From Loripinus fragilis (taxonomy: Eukaryota > Mollusca > Bivalvia > Lucinida > Lucinidae): DNA of 64,000 nt. A program made the translations under genes and the position numbers. Numbering within the stretch: position 1 is the stretch's first letter; every line of letters begins with the position of its first letter. The DNA lies in contig OZ026522.1 of NCBI GenBank assembly GCA_964019695.1, positions 62,643,811 through 62,707,810 on the forward strand. Direction: 5' to 3'. This document shows, piece by piece, positions 1 through 9,700 of this stretch. A model generated the notes under the pieces. The model saw only the letters and a list, made by a program, of their open reading frames with translations. It was not told the DNA's origin and ran no database searches.

Positions 1-499
1 CAAACGCAGTACTCTCATACCTTTGATGTAGACAGTACTCGGTGGTTTGTTTGACTGTTATCTGTATGAGTGAAGTAGGCGCTGCAAATAGGAGTAGGAG
101 TATGGTCAGACAATAAGCTATTATTAATCTCAGAAACCTGCTCGCTAAACCCTGGAGAAATGATTCCACGTGACGCGGATCTTTTTTAATGAAGTGTCTG
201 GTTTTCCTCTCCAACTTGTAAAATATAAACATTTCAGAAAGACACCAATATCGTGTGTTAGTAAATTCCCGTTCCAGAACGCACTATCTTAAATGAATAT
301 TATTAGATCCCCCATGACTGCAAGGCATGCCATTTATAGAATGAGAGAAAAGATCAAATAAGGCGTAATGCACACAATGGAAGTCTTATATTTCTCATCA
401 TGTTATAGTAAACTTATGCCAAGTAATCGAAATATGCAAAACCAGAAATCTGCCATATTCACCCTTGATGTTCTGAAACTTTGATGGAAATATAAAAAA
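1..499. other. no gene seen
   Basis: I see no coding region, RNA gene or clear repeat here. The sequence is AT-rich and non-coding in appearance, with stops in all frames. Confidence 0.5.
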
Positions 500-845
500 A
501 AATATGAAACCTGTGCAAAATGCACAGGTTTCATCTTTTTCAAATGTCCAAAATTGTAACAGTAAAACAACCAACCACCAGAAATATACAAAATACGAAA
601 CCTGAGGAAGATTCAGTTTTTTGTATTTTAAATATTTCCAGCCATTGTAACAGTAAAATATACACTCACCAGAAATATACAACAAACGAAACCTGAGGAA
701 GATGCACAGTTTTTGTATTTTAAATATTTACTACCATTGTAACAGATAAATAGACAACCAAAGGAAATATACAAAATACGAAAACTGAAGAAGGTGGGAA
801 GTTTTTGTATTTTTAATATTTCCTACCATTGTAACAGTAAACAAG
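500..845. repeat. 92-bp tandem repeat, about four units
   Basis: The motif ttgtaacag recurs at 554, 645, 737 and 829, a spacing of 91-92 bp. Between these, each unit repeats a block reading gaaatatacaaaatacgaaa, then cctgaggaag, then tttttgtattttaaatattt. Units differ by scattered substitutions. A minus-strand ORF across the array only reflects the repeat period and is not a gene. Confidence 0.85.
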
Positions 846-944
846 AACAAGAATTGAGAAAAGCTCACATACCCCGGCGGTAGCCATCAAATATTGTTAC
901 ACTTTCAGAGAAAAGACAAAATTGTTGAAGATTTCATAAAAGTT

Positions 945-1058
945 AGTAAGGGTGCAAAGATCAGGAATCGATACAATCAAGTACCAAACCTGACCCAGGA
1001 TACCAATGGGAAAGTGACAAACTCACAGTTAGACACCACAAACGAGAGCCAAGACTGG
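945..1058 (-). repeat. dispersed repeat R1, copy 1
   Basis: A block starting ggtgcaaagatcaggaatcg and ending accacaaacgagagccaag recurs with small changes at about 17,815-17,950 and 49,018-49,190. The orientation is given as minus because, on the reverse strand, the 49-kb copy joins a segment resembling the R2 family (ctgtccgttc, then ggcggt-like). Its class is unknown; no coding content is visible. Confidence 0.75.
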
Positions 1059-1141
1059 CCTAAATCAAGTAGTTTCTGAGAAAACTATGATGAAAAATGT
1101 CCATATGTGTCACTTGTCACTAGTGACCTGTATGTGTGCCT
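1056..1141 (+). repeat. mosaic of two repeat fragments at the LINE 5' junction
   Basis: Positions 1056-1115 (cctaaatcaagtagtttctg, then gaaaaatgtccatatg) match the repeat at 4,970-5,350. Positions 1120-1142 then match the linker of the SINE array at 6.3-7.1 kb (shared core tgacctgtatgtgtgcct). The LINE coding sequence starts directly afterwards. This is either nested insertion or template switching during retrotransposition. Confidence 0.7.
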
Positions 1142-3290
1142 AGGACCAGACATGATCCTTAATGAATATATTAAGTCAACAAGCCATATTTTTCTCCCCA
1201 TCTATGATAAACTCTTCAATGCAATACTGGACACTGGCTTTTTCCCTGAGCAATGGTCCACTGGCTGTATCCATCCAATTTATAAAAACAAAGGAGAACG
1301 AGATAATGTTAAAAACTACAGACCTATTACAATTTTGAGCTGTCTCGGTAAACTTTTTACTTCAATACTAAATTCTCGACTTAACGATTATCTTGAGGAA
1401 AGTATGCTTTTGTCGGAAAATCAGGCTGCCTTTAGGAAACAATATAGTTCTCTAGACCATATTTATTCTTTATATGCTCTGAACGAACTACAAAAATCAA
1501 AAAAGCTCAAATTATACTGTTGTTTTATCGATTTTTCCGCTGCCTTTGATTCAGTTTGGAGAATAGGACTCTGGCGGAAACTATTGCAAGCCAATGTCAA
1601 CGGCAAGGTACTTAATGTCATTTTAAATATGTATAACGATATCAAGTCTTGTGTTTCTATAAACGGTGAAAATTCAGCTTTCTTTAGTAGTTTCTCAGGG
1701 GTAAGACAAGGGGAAAACTTGTCTCCTGTTCTATTTTCGCTGTATCTTAATGATCTTGAAAACCATTTGTCTCATAACTCAAACGCGAGCATTATCGTGA
1801 CTTGTGATGATGAGCACCTATCACTTTTTATGAAGTTGAGCGTGTTGTTGTATGCAGACGACACTGTGATTATGGCAAACAATGAAGCTGACCTCCAGTT
1901 CTCACTCGATAGGTTTAACGAATACTGTCAAGAATGGAAATTGAATGTTAATATTGATAAAACTAAGGTTGTAATATTTGGCGCCCGCAAAACAAGCTCT
2001 TTTGATTTCACACTAGGGGATCAAAAAATTGAAATAACTGATAAATACAAATACCTTGGAGTCTATTTTTCCCAATCTCGAAGTTTTTTAAATGCACGTA
2101 AACATATTGTAGAACAATCAAAAAAAGCCATGCATCTCCTCTTTTGTCGCATATATAACCTTAACTTACCAATTGATTTACAGTTAAAACTATTTGATCA
2201 CACAGTTGTACCGATCTTAACGTATGCTTGCGAGATCTGGGGCTATGAGAATCTTGATATGCTAGAGCTAATACACAATGATTTTCTAAGGAGAATAACA
2301 AAAAGTCGAAAGAGTACCCCACTTTATATGTTGTATGCAGAGTTAGGACGCCACCCCCTCGAAATTATAGTTAAAAAACGTATCATTGGACTTTGGAACA
2401 AGCTCATAATGGGAAGGATACGAAAATTTCTTACCTATTATACCATACCATGAAAAGCAAAAACGACCCATCCATTAAATGGATCTCAAATGTAATAAAA
2501 ATTCTAAGTGACGTCGGGAGGTACGATTTGTGGGTTAATCAAAGGCATATAAACACTTTATCTTTAGGACTACTCATCAAACAAACATTGCATGATCAAT
2601 TTCTCCAAATGTGGAGAGGTAATCTGAATACCTCATCCAAAGGTAAAAACTTTAACTATTTTAAGGATGCAGTTTGCCTCGAAAATTACTTCTTAATACT
2701 ACCAAAACATTTATACCTGAAAATGGTGCACTTCAGAACTGGAAACCACAAAATGCCGGTGGAAACCGGAAGGTGGCAAAACATTTAACTTGATGATAGG
2801 AAATGTACTATATGCGATAAAAACACTCTAGGAGATGAATTTTATTACCTTATGGAATGTCACTTTTTTAAAAGAGATAGGGAGCGGCTGCTCCCTCGCG
2901 AATACCACAAAAGGCCCAATATCTTGAAGTACAGAAAATTACTTACCTCTTGCGACGAAAGAAGCCTACACAAACTCGCACTTTTTATGGGCATAATTAT
3001 ACAACATTTCCGGTCCACTAATTAACACTCGACTTTCTACCCCTCCCATTCCCCCTCCTCCCATTCAATATTTCGAACAAAATATAAATATATAACAAAT
3101 TCACTGTGAACAAAATGGACTCTATGCTGGTAAACATTCTAGACCCAGATATAATACATGCTGGGACCTGCGCCGTTATACCGAACTACTTTCTCTGATA
3201 GAAAAAATCTCCAACATTTAATTTGTGTACTGTCTGTGCAATTTGGTGAAAAATAATTAGCACTATTTGTACAACACCATAATATTTAAG
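1142..3290 (+). mobile_element. 5'-truncated non-LTR retrotransposon (LINE), Jockey/CR1/L2-like group
   Basis: A LINE fragment begins inside the N-terminal part of the RT domain; the endonuclease and any ORF1 are missing. It runs through a C-terminal cysteine motif to a stop at 3,023-3,025. A pyrimidine-rich, AT-rich stretch follows that I take as 3' untranslated sequence, with its end (about 3,290) uncertain. 5' truncation is the normal outcome of target-primed reverse transcription. The clade is judged only from motif flavour (NYRPITILS, FIDFSAAFDS, GVRQGENLSP); an RT phylogeny would settle it. Confidence 0.8.
1143..3025 (+). pseudogene. reverse transcriptase ORF2 relic, one frameshift and one stop
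   Basis: The reading frame from 1,107 to 2,453 encodes 448 residues, but only the part from GPDMILNEY onward is LINE-like. RT motifs in order: YRPITILS (residues 71-78), SENQAAFR (103-110), FIDFSAAFDS (140-149), GVRQGENLSP (198-207), YADD (249-252). The catalytic aspartates in motifs A and C are still present. Around 2,395-2,412 the frame shifts and homologous sequence continues from NGKDTKISYLLY to 2,788, where an in-frame TAA interrupts it. In the same frame the sequence resumes as DRKCTICDKNTLGDEF, then YLMECHFF, the C-x2-C...C zinc-knuckle-like tail typical of these LINEs, and ends at 3,025. The two lesions prevent a full-length product, but the relic is fairly young. Confidence 0.85.
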
Positions 3291-3299
3291 AAGCCTGAC

Positions 3300-3718
3300 C
3301 CGCCATCGTTTTTTGATGTCTGCTTTTTACGTCTGCTACGAGTGCCCGTGCGCACCCTGATCTGTATGTTTGGTGACAGCACATAACGTGGGTCCTGGTC
3401 GGGTTGCTCCTAAGTGAGAAGTCGGATCTGGGTCCACACTGATTGCAACCTGGGCTGCCTGAAAGTTTGAGCGGACGAGAAGAGCGGACGACAGAAATCG
3501 TGACTAGCGGTCTAAATTTTCAAAGCGTTGTCGCTTGGCTAAGACTCTGAAAATCATATAGTTTATCTGTCTATTGTTTACTGTGATTTACTATCTACTA
3601 TTCATTTTTATGAATGAAATGTCATGAGATCGTGCGTAAAATGTACACCGCCAGGTATAAATAGAGCACTGCGTTTGTAGAATACCTGTTGTCTGCTGGA
3701 CCGTGAATGTACAATGAC
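3300..3718. other. no gene; possible decayed hairpin half-copy
   Basis: No coding sequence is visible. At 3,433-3,453 a half-copy of the hairpin family H1 is recognisable (gatctgggtccacactg followed by attgc); its left arm is too diverged to pair convincingly. Confidence 0.4.
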
Positions 3719-3811
3719 TCGGAATTGTCCATTGTAGATATTTAGGGGCTGCATACTATGGTTTACAAAAAAGTGTACTCTCTTCTGGTGGCCGTTTTGT
3801 TTTGTTTTTGC

Positions 3812-3880
3812 AGGCAGAGGTGACCCTGATGAAATGCCGCATTATGCGACATTTCATCTGGATCTCCACTGCTTGCCAAA
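3812..3880. repeat. H1 hairpin element, copy 1
   Basis: The outer right arm ends cactgcttgcc; the left arm (ggcagaggtg) is diverged. The apical stem is gatgaaatgccgcat paired with atgcgacatttcatc. It belongs to a family with copies at 4.0, 7.8, 12.2, 13.5, 23.5, 26.5 and 48.4 kb. Confidence 0.7.
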
Positions 3881-4038
3881 CCAATAATACACAAAAGCTA
3901 ATAGAGCCATTCTGTTAACACTGCGAACGGTAAACTCGGAATAGTCCATTGTAGATACTTAGGGGCTGCACATTATGGATTATATTATAACATATAAAAT
4001 AAAAGCGGTTTCCCTTCTGGTGACCGCATTCTGTTTTG

Positions 4039-4108
4039 GCAGACAGAGTTGACCCTGATGAAATGCCGCATGATGCGACATTTCATCTGGATCCTCACTG
4101 CTTGCCAA
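4039..4108. repeat. H1 hairpin element, copy 2
   Basis: Outer arms are ggcagacagag and cctcactgcttgcc; the apical stem is gatgaaatgccgcat with atgcgacatttcatc. It is a duplicate of copy 1 within the local tandem duplication. Confidence 0.7.
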
Positions 4109-4589
4109 AAATAATACACAAAAGCTAAATCCCTTCTGCAAAAACTGCGATTGATGTTTACCTGAATTTGAACGGATTTCCAAAGTAATCCCGACTTTTC
4201 AGCCAGATAATTCCAATCGAGAATTTGAGAACTCAACACTCACCGATTATGGTTACGCACGTGCAGCTGTTGATGCACAAAGGGAAATAATTTTGCCATA
4301 CCAGTATTGAAACTTAAACCAATAACGTCGTCGAGTTTATCTCCCTTACGACATTCACAAAAACCAACAATTTATAATGACAACAACATGATGAATCCCT
4401 TTTGAATCTTTCTGCTCCCCCAAAACGCTCTAGCTTGCAGCTGTGCAAACAAAATCACGGAAGGGTGCGAAACATGGGTTGTCCGATAACTCGATCGAGT
4501 AACCTATGTGTCTCAATCTTGCATGAAAACATAGAAAACTCAGTTTAATATTCTGCTGCTATATATTTATATCCTTATACTTGACCTCC

Positions 4590-4735
4590 CCCACTCTATC
4601 TCTCTCTCTCTCTCTTTTATCTGTCTATTAGATATGTACCGCCTTTCAATGTTGTATTGTATTCCTCATATGTCATGTTTGTATGATCTGAGTGAAATAA
4701 AGAGATTTGTATTGTATTGTATTGTACTAAAATAG
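4590..4735 (+). repeat. (TC)n tract and a retroposon 3' end with (TATTG)n tail
   Basis: A short (TC)n run at about 4,598-4,615 is followed by an AT-rich segment with gagtgaaataaagagattt and a run of TATTG/TGTAT repeats (4,707-4,727). An AATAAA followed by a short tandem tail is typical of a LINE or SINE 3' end. The body of the element is not recognisable upstream. Confidence 0.5.
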
Positions 4736-4805
4736 GAGGAGCGCAGTGGCTCAGTTGGTAGGGTGTTAGGCTTACTAACTTGTTGCTTTGTTGTGTTCCT
4801 GACAT
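4734..4805 (+). mobile_element. SINE head fragment
   Basis: This is the same tRNA-like head as in the 6.3-7.2 kb array: gcagtggctcagttggtagg (pol III A-box-like tggctcagttgg), then gtgttaggcttactaacttg. It breaks off after ttcctgac. It sits directly after a (TATTG)n tail. Confidence 0.7.
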
Positions 4806-4849
4806 GATATTGGTGTCTTTATGAAATGTTTATATTTTACAATGTTATA

Positions 4850-5645
4850 GGAGTGGCAGAAGGAAAAGAATGAAAAAATTTAAAAAGAAGGCAAAAGTAG
4901 GATAAGCATCTTATTTTTCATTTACACAATACACTTTGCTTACCTGAAGGTGTACCCAAAGTTTCATAATCCTAAATCAAGTAGTTGCTTAGAAAACTGA
5001 CGAAAAATGGCCGATATGGATTACAATGGAGTGACAGAAGGAAAATTAAAAAAAGGCAAAATGAGCTTTAACATCTTTATTTTCATTTACACAATACACT
5101 TAGCCTACCTGGAGGTGTACACAAAATTTGTTAAACACTGGCTCCAATAAGAGCTGCGAAATCTATGACAGAAATTTTCATTGGAGAGAAAGAAAAATGA
5201 ACAAATAAAGTGACTGATATGCTATATGTGGCTGGGTTTTTTTTGTTACTCAATACAACTCATCACTATCAAGCTTCGTACCAAATTTCAGAATCCTTAG
5301 TCAAGTAGATGCTGAGAAATCTTTGACAGATAAATGTCCATATGAATCATATAAGAGTGACAGAAGGTCAAAATGAAAAATTGAAAAAAAAAGAAAGCAA
5401 AATGAGGATAAGCATTATAATATTGTTTTTTACACAACACAGTTTGTCTAACTGAAGGTGTACACAAACTTTGAAAACGCTGACTTTAATAGGAGCTGAG
5501 AAATCTGTGGCAGAAATTTTCATTTGAGAGAAAGAAAAATGAACTAAAAAAGGGACTGATGAGCAATATGTGGCTGTTTTTTGTTATACAATACAACCTA
5601 TCACTATCAAGCTTTGTACAAAATTTCGAATTTCCAATGCAAGCC
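4850..5645 (+). repeat. two to three tandem units of a 315-344 bp repeat
   Basis: Landmarks repeat in order. gtgacagaagg is at 5,032 and 5,347 (with gtggcagaagg near 4,853). ggtgtac appears near 4,950, 5,113 and 5,457. agaaattttcat followed by gagagaaagaaaaatgaac appears near 5,170 and 5,514. aatac aacc/ctcatcactatcaagctt appears near 5,251 and 5,590. The match to 1,056-1,115 shows that the unit is also dispersed elsewhere. Confidence 0.75.
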
Positions 5646-5649
5646 AGTG

Positions 5650-5990
5650 GCTTATGCTGCTGTCCGTTCTATGGCGGTGGTTCTGTTGTTGTTGAATTAT
5701 TGTATAGTGTTGCTCCCATTGTTTGTGGGGGTTCTGTATTTGGTCCTCCTTTTATTATTTCAGTACTTTGTGTCGATCTAGTTTTTCAAAAATCTTGATG
5801 GGAAAGAGAGAGCTGGTTGCTTTACTTTGTTTTGATGGGAAAGAGAGAGCTGGTTGCTTTACTTTGTTGTTTTCTTGATGTCTTGTGACAGACAGTGTTC
5901 TGTGGCTCTTATTCACGGTGTCGTGGGCTGGTCTGCGGTGTGTTAGTGTGGTATTTCCTGATCATAATCGGTTGCTTTTTTCCACATTCT
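5650..5990 (+). repeat. dispersed repeat R2, copy 1, with internal 37-bp duplication
   Basis: gctgctgtccgttctatggc, then a T/G-rich stretch (ttgttgttg, tttgtgggggt, tttggtcc), matches blocks at 20.28-20.55 and 48.13-48.69 kb. Within it, gatgggaaagagagagctgg plus downstream bases is duplicated head-to-tail at 5,797 and 5,834 (37 bp). The two plus-strand ORFs over it come from the T/G-rich composition. Confidence 0.7.
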
Positions 5991-6277
5991 GCAAAATGTT
6001 CCGTCACTAATTGGCTTATTAGTTTTTTTGAGCCAAGGTAGGAACATCCGAAAGGTATACAGCTGAATACTGTATGGTTGCAAAGGCAATTATATGGTGT
6101 TTCTAAAACCACTGTAAAGCATACTCGATCGGCTTGCACAACGCCAGAGCAGTCCATTTTCTACGTAAACCCAGCGAGAACATGTGAAAATATTATTTTT
6201 CAAAATCCCATATATTTTTTTCAAAAAAGAACGGGACTGAAAACTATTGTGCTTATATAATACACAGACATCTGTAC

Positions 6278-7240
6278 GTGAGCAAGTAGACAGTTAATCC
6301 TCTGCTTGGTACTGGGCCAGACAGACTAGTGACCTGTATGTGTGCCTATACTAAAATAGGAGGAGCGCAGTGGCTCAATTGGTATGGTGTTAGGCTTACT
6401 AACTTGTTGCTTTGTTGCGTTCCTGAGCAAGTAGACAGTTTATCCTCTGTTTGGTACTGGGCCAGACAGTCTAGTGACCTGTATGTGTGCCTATACTAAA
6501 ATGGGAGGAGTGCAATGGCTCAGTTGGCAGGGTGTTAGGCTTACTAACTTGTTGCTTTGTTGCGTTCCTGAGCAAGTAGACAGTTTATCCTCTGTTTGGT
6601 ACTGGGCCAGACAGTCTAGTGACCTGTATGTGTGCCTATACTTATACAGGAGGAGCGCAGTGGCTCAGTTGGCAAGGTGTTAGGCTTACTAACTTGTTGC
6701 TTTGCTGTGTTCCTGAGCAAGTAGATAGTTTATCCTCTGTTTGGTACTGGGCCAGACAGTCTAGTGACCTAGCTGTATGTGTGCCTATACTAAAATAGAA
6801 GGAGTGCAGTGGCTCAGTTGGTAGGGTGTTAGGCTTACTAACTTGTTGCTTTGTTGTGTCCGTGAGCAAGTAGATAGTTTATCCTCTGTTTGGTACTGGG
6901 CCAGACAGACTAGTGACCTGTATGTGTGCCTATACTTATACAGGAGGAGCGCAGTGGCTCAGTTGGCAAGGTGTTAGGCTTACTAACTTGTTGCTTTGAT
7001 GTGTTCCTGAGCAAGTAGTCAGTTTGTCCTCTGTTTGGTACTGGGCTTGACAGACTAGTGATCTGTATGTGTGCCTATACTGGCTGAGTTAGTAGGGTGT
7101 TAGGCTTACTAACTTGTTGCTATGTTGTAACCGTGATATAGTAGACAGTTTATCCTCTGCTTGGTACTGGTTCAACGCAGGAAGACAGGAAAACGCTCTG
7201 ACAGGACTGAACATTGTTGATTGGGACGTTAAGCCTCGAC
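6278..7240 (+). repeat. tandem array of a 145-bp SINE-derived unit, six heads, alternating subtypes
   Basis: tRNA-like heads (tggctcagttgg-type) start at 6371, 6516, 6661, 6810, 6955 and 7081; spacings are 145, 145, 149, 145 and 126. Each head is followed by gtgttaggcttactaacttg, then a central domain reading gagcaagtagacagtttatc and ctgtttggtactgggccaga, then a linker containing tgacctgtatgtgtgcct. Heads at 6661 and 6955 are preceded by cttatacagg and share ttggcaaggtg; heads at 6371, 6516 and 6810 follow actaaaat, so a dimeric higher-order repeat is visible. Compared with the SINE at 47.2 kb, the segment that should carry the pol III B box is missing. Only the last unit runs into what looks like a normal SINE tail (gggacgttaagcc at about 7,224). 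Confidence 0.9.
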
Positions 7241-7760
7241 AGAAAATGCTACAATATATGTGCTTGTTGCTCATGTTATATAATACAGTCTTTTGCCTGT
7301 CTGTCTTCGCGGAGAAGCGTAAACAGAGAATTAGATACTAAATATTTATAAAGCACTTTAAGCTCGTTTACAGAACACTTGACATTGCTGAAAACTGATT
7401 ATGCCAAATAATGGAGTAGAATTGACGTCTAAATGCTTAGACAGATCCATTGGGCTGGGTTTCTCACAACTAAATACAGTTCTAGAGTTGAACAAAATTG
7501 GGTGAATGTTGGTATCTTTCATCGGAAACAGAAAATGCACACGTGCATTTCTTATACAGGCACTATAAACGCTACAATGCACCGTTTTTCTTCCGGCAGA
7601 AATATTAAAATAAAAAAATGATATCATAAATATGATCATAGTAATATATATGGTATTAATTCCATATGATTATAGCTCCGAAGAGAAACGGTATTTTTTC
7701 ATTTTTTGTCAAAACTATTTTCTTGCTAGAGACGATTTTTGACGTCTGCTGATAACCTTT
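7241..7760. other. no gene seen
   Basis: There is AT-rich sequence without coding potential. Short ORFs on both strands overlap each other and show no domain. Confidence 0.4.
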
Positions 7761-7826
7761 GCAAAACAGTTTGGACTCAGATCAGACGTTTTTCGTCGGT
7801 CCTGATCCGGATCCAAACCGTTTGAC
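7761..7826. repeat. H1 hairpin element, copy 3
   Basis: Left arm gcaaaacagtttggactc, right arm gatccaaaccgtttgac; apex cagacg / cgtcgg around a short T-rich loop. The outer arms match the other H1 copies but the apex is different. Confidence 0.75.
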
Positions 7827-8059
7827 ACTTTGATAGTGTTTCTGCTTTGAATGATTTAATTTTGAAGAAAAAATGTCAGCAGGCGGCAACAAAAGCATGG
7901 AAATTTACCCAGCATACAAAGATTGAATTCATTAAATGCTTCACCCTCAATATTCAAAAAAATCAGACGAATCATATAGAATTTCGATTTGAGAATTTGT
8001 GTAGGATGAAACTTTTCATTATTACTAGATAAAGTGCATTTAACAACGCAATTCAATTA

Positions 8060-8794
8060 ACTATTAATCACTCTTGCAAATTGCCGGTATATGGCTGCAG
8101 CACTTGATGAACCGGAATGAGAGCTATAACTTCCAGTGCATCAAAGGACATATGCTACTATTAAATGCTTCCCATGTTGAAAACTGTTCAATACTTTGCA
8201 TTCAGTTTGTTTTATGCATGGACTATCCATTTTTGAAATAAAAAGGATACGTCACCATGCTTATTTGTTCATAATCTAATATGGAAGCTTTCAGCATTTG
8301 ACCAATTTTCTAAAGAGATGAGCGAATAACACTAGTCCCAAATATCGAGCTAAGATTGTTGTTATCTTCAGCCAGCTTCTTTCAATTGACTTAAATTATT
8401 GCCCGTGACCTCAAACCTTTTAGAAAATGTGAAAGTTTATTGTTGTTCCAAGCTTTGACATGATATATTTTGCCAATTCGTCGAAAATTGGAATTTGGTT
8501 TCAGAATAAATCATATATTAAAATATCTGATGTTGAAAATCTTAATGATTTATTTCTATTTCATGGACTATTATAAAACCTTTCAGAAAAGAAAATAAAA
8601 ATTCTGGGGGTCACCGAACTCTATCTCTTTCAGGAGGGCCAAATTTAACCCCACCCCTATATGTTTCATGCATAATTCAATATAAAACGTTCAGGAATGA
8701 CCACATTGGTCGACTTGTTGATGCCAATTTATTTGTATGAAGCAATCTAACATTTAATTACTAAAAAAGTAAGATACACACACTGAAAATAGAT
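8060..8794. other. no gene seen
   Basis: AT-rich intergenic or intronic sequence. No repeat that I could pair with another part of the window. Confidence 0.4.
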
Positions 8795-8866
8795 GCGCAC
8801 CCAGGAATCGATCTAGGTTCTCCGGTTTCATAGCCAGGCACGCTAACCACTAGGCCACGAGGTCAG
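8795..8866 (-). mobile_element. tRNA-like SINE head or tRNA pseudogene
   Basis: On the minus strand the sequence begins gacctcgtggcctagtggtt (A-box-like tggcctagtgg), continues gcgtgcctggctatgaaacc, and has a B-box-like gatcgattcc near its 3' end. The acceptor ends (gacctcg and gtgcgc) do not pair and the anticodon stem is weak. I therefore call it a tRNA-derived SINE head or pseudogene rather than a working tRNA gene. Confidence 0.65.
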
Positions 8867-8869
8867 GTC

Positions 8870-9700
8870 GTGCGCCGCTTTACATAAACGTACACATAGA
8901 AGAGACTCGGCCACTCTCGTATTTGTAGCCAGTGTAATTGTGTACATTTGATTTCGTCTGAGCTACATGTATCTGTATTTGGTAATGAGACGATCAGTTC
9001 TGATAAAAGGACAATTTTGAAATTCTACACTGTGAACCCTTGAAATGTACAAATGTACAATATACCATCCCATGCTCATTGTACCAAAACAGAAATATAC
9101 AAGCAAGTTTTAAGAATAAGAGGGAGGACAATCACGATTATTGCTTACAGCGCTCTGATAGTAGGAATATTCTCCCAAGCTCATTTTCTTGCACTGTAGC
9201 CACTACTTTAATGAGTGCTTAGCAGGTGCTCGCCTTTTTCCAATTCTCTCGTGTATTAGTTCTGATGGAATTAAGGTCATAAGCCTTTGTTGCGCCAATA
9301 AATGATTAAAGGGCTCGTAACGCCAGTTTTGTGGCGAGATGATAAAATAGCTACACGCAATAAATTATTTAATGCTCTTCGTTTAATCAGCTGTTGGCGA
9401 ATCATCCTTTTTACACAGTAAACTCATAAAACCGAAGCAAACGATTTTCCAAGCAAACACCTAATCTGACTGTCTGTTGAAACCTTGTATATATGCTTGC
9501 CTACCAGCCGCCTTCATGTACGCAGCCTGTTTACATGCGATATCAGGGGGAGTGGTTTTGAATAATGGGACGAAATTTTGTTTGGATCATTTCACTCATT
9601 CGAATTCAAATATGCGCAGTCGCAATACACTGGCTAAAATAGTGAGTGTTTAATGCAAAATTCAAGCAAGTTTTGAAATAAGGACCTATACTGAAGGTCG
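8870..9700. other. no gene seen
   Basis: No coding sequence or paired repeat recognised. The stretch leads into the mariner relic; I could not find a convincing mariner terminal inverted repeat here. Confidence 0.4.

Larger units (their letters stand above)
3719..4165 (+). repeat. tandem duplication (about 220 bp x 2), each unit holding one H1 hairpin
   Basis: A unit beginning at ggaattgtccattgtagat (3,721) is repeated from 3,938 (ggaatagtccattgtagat). Shared landmarks follow in both units: taggggctgca, cttctggtg, a hairpin with stem gatgaaatgcc / catttcatc, then ccaataatacacaaaagct or its close equivalent. Spacing of landmarks is 217-230 bp. Confidence 0.85.

Noticed and set aside
8795..8866. 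Functional tRNA gene
   Set aside because: Acceptor ends do not pair and the anticodon stem is poor; better explained as a SINE head or pseudogene.
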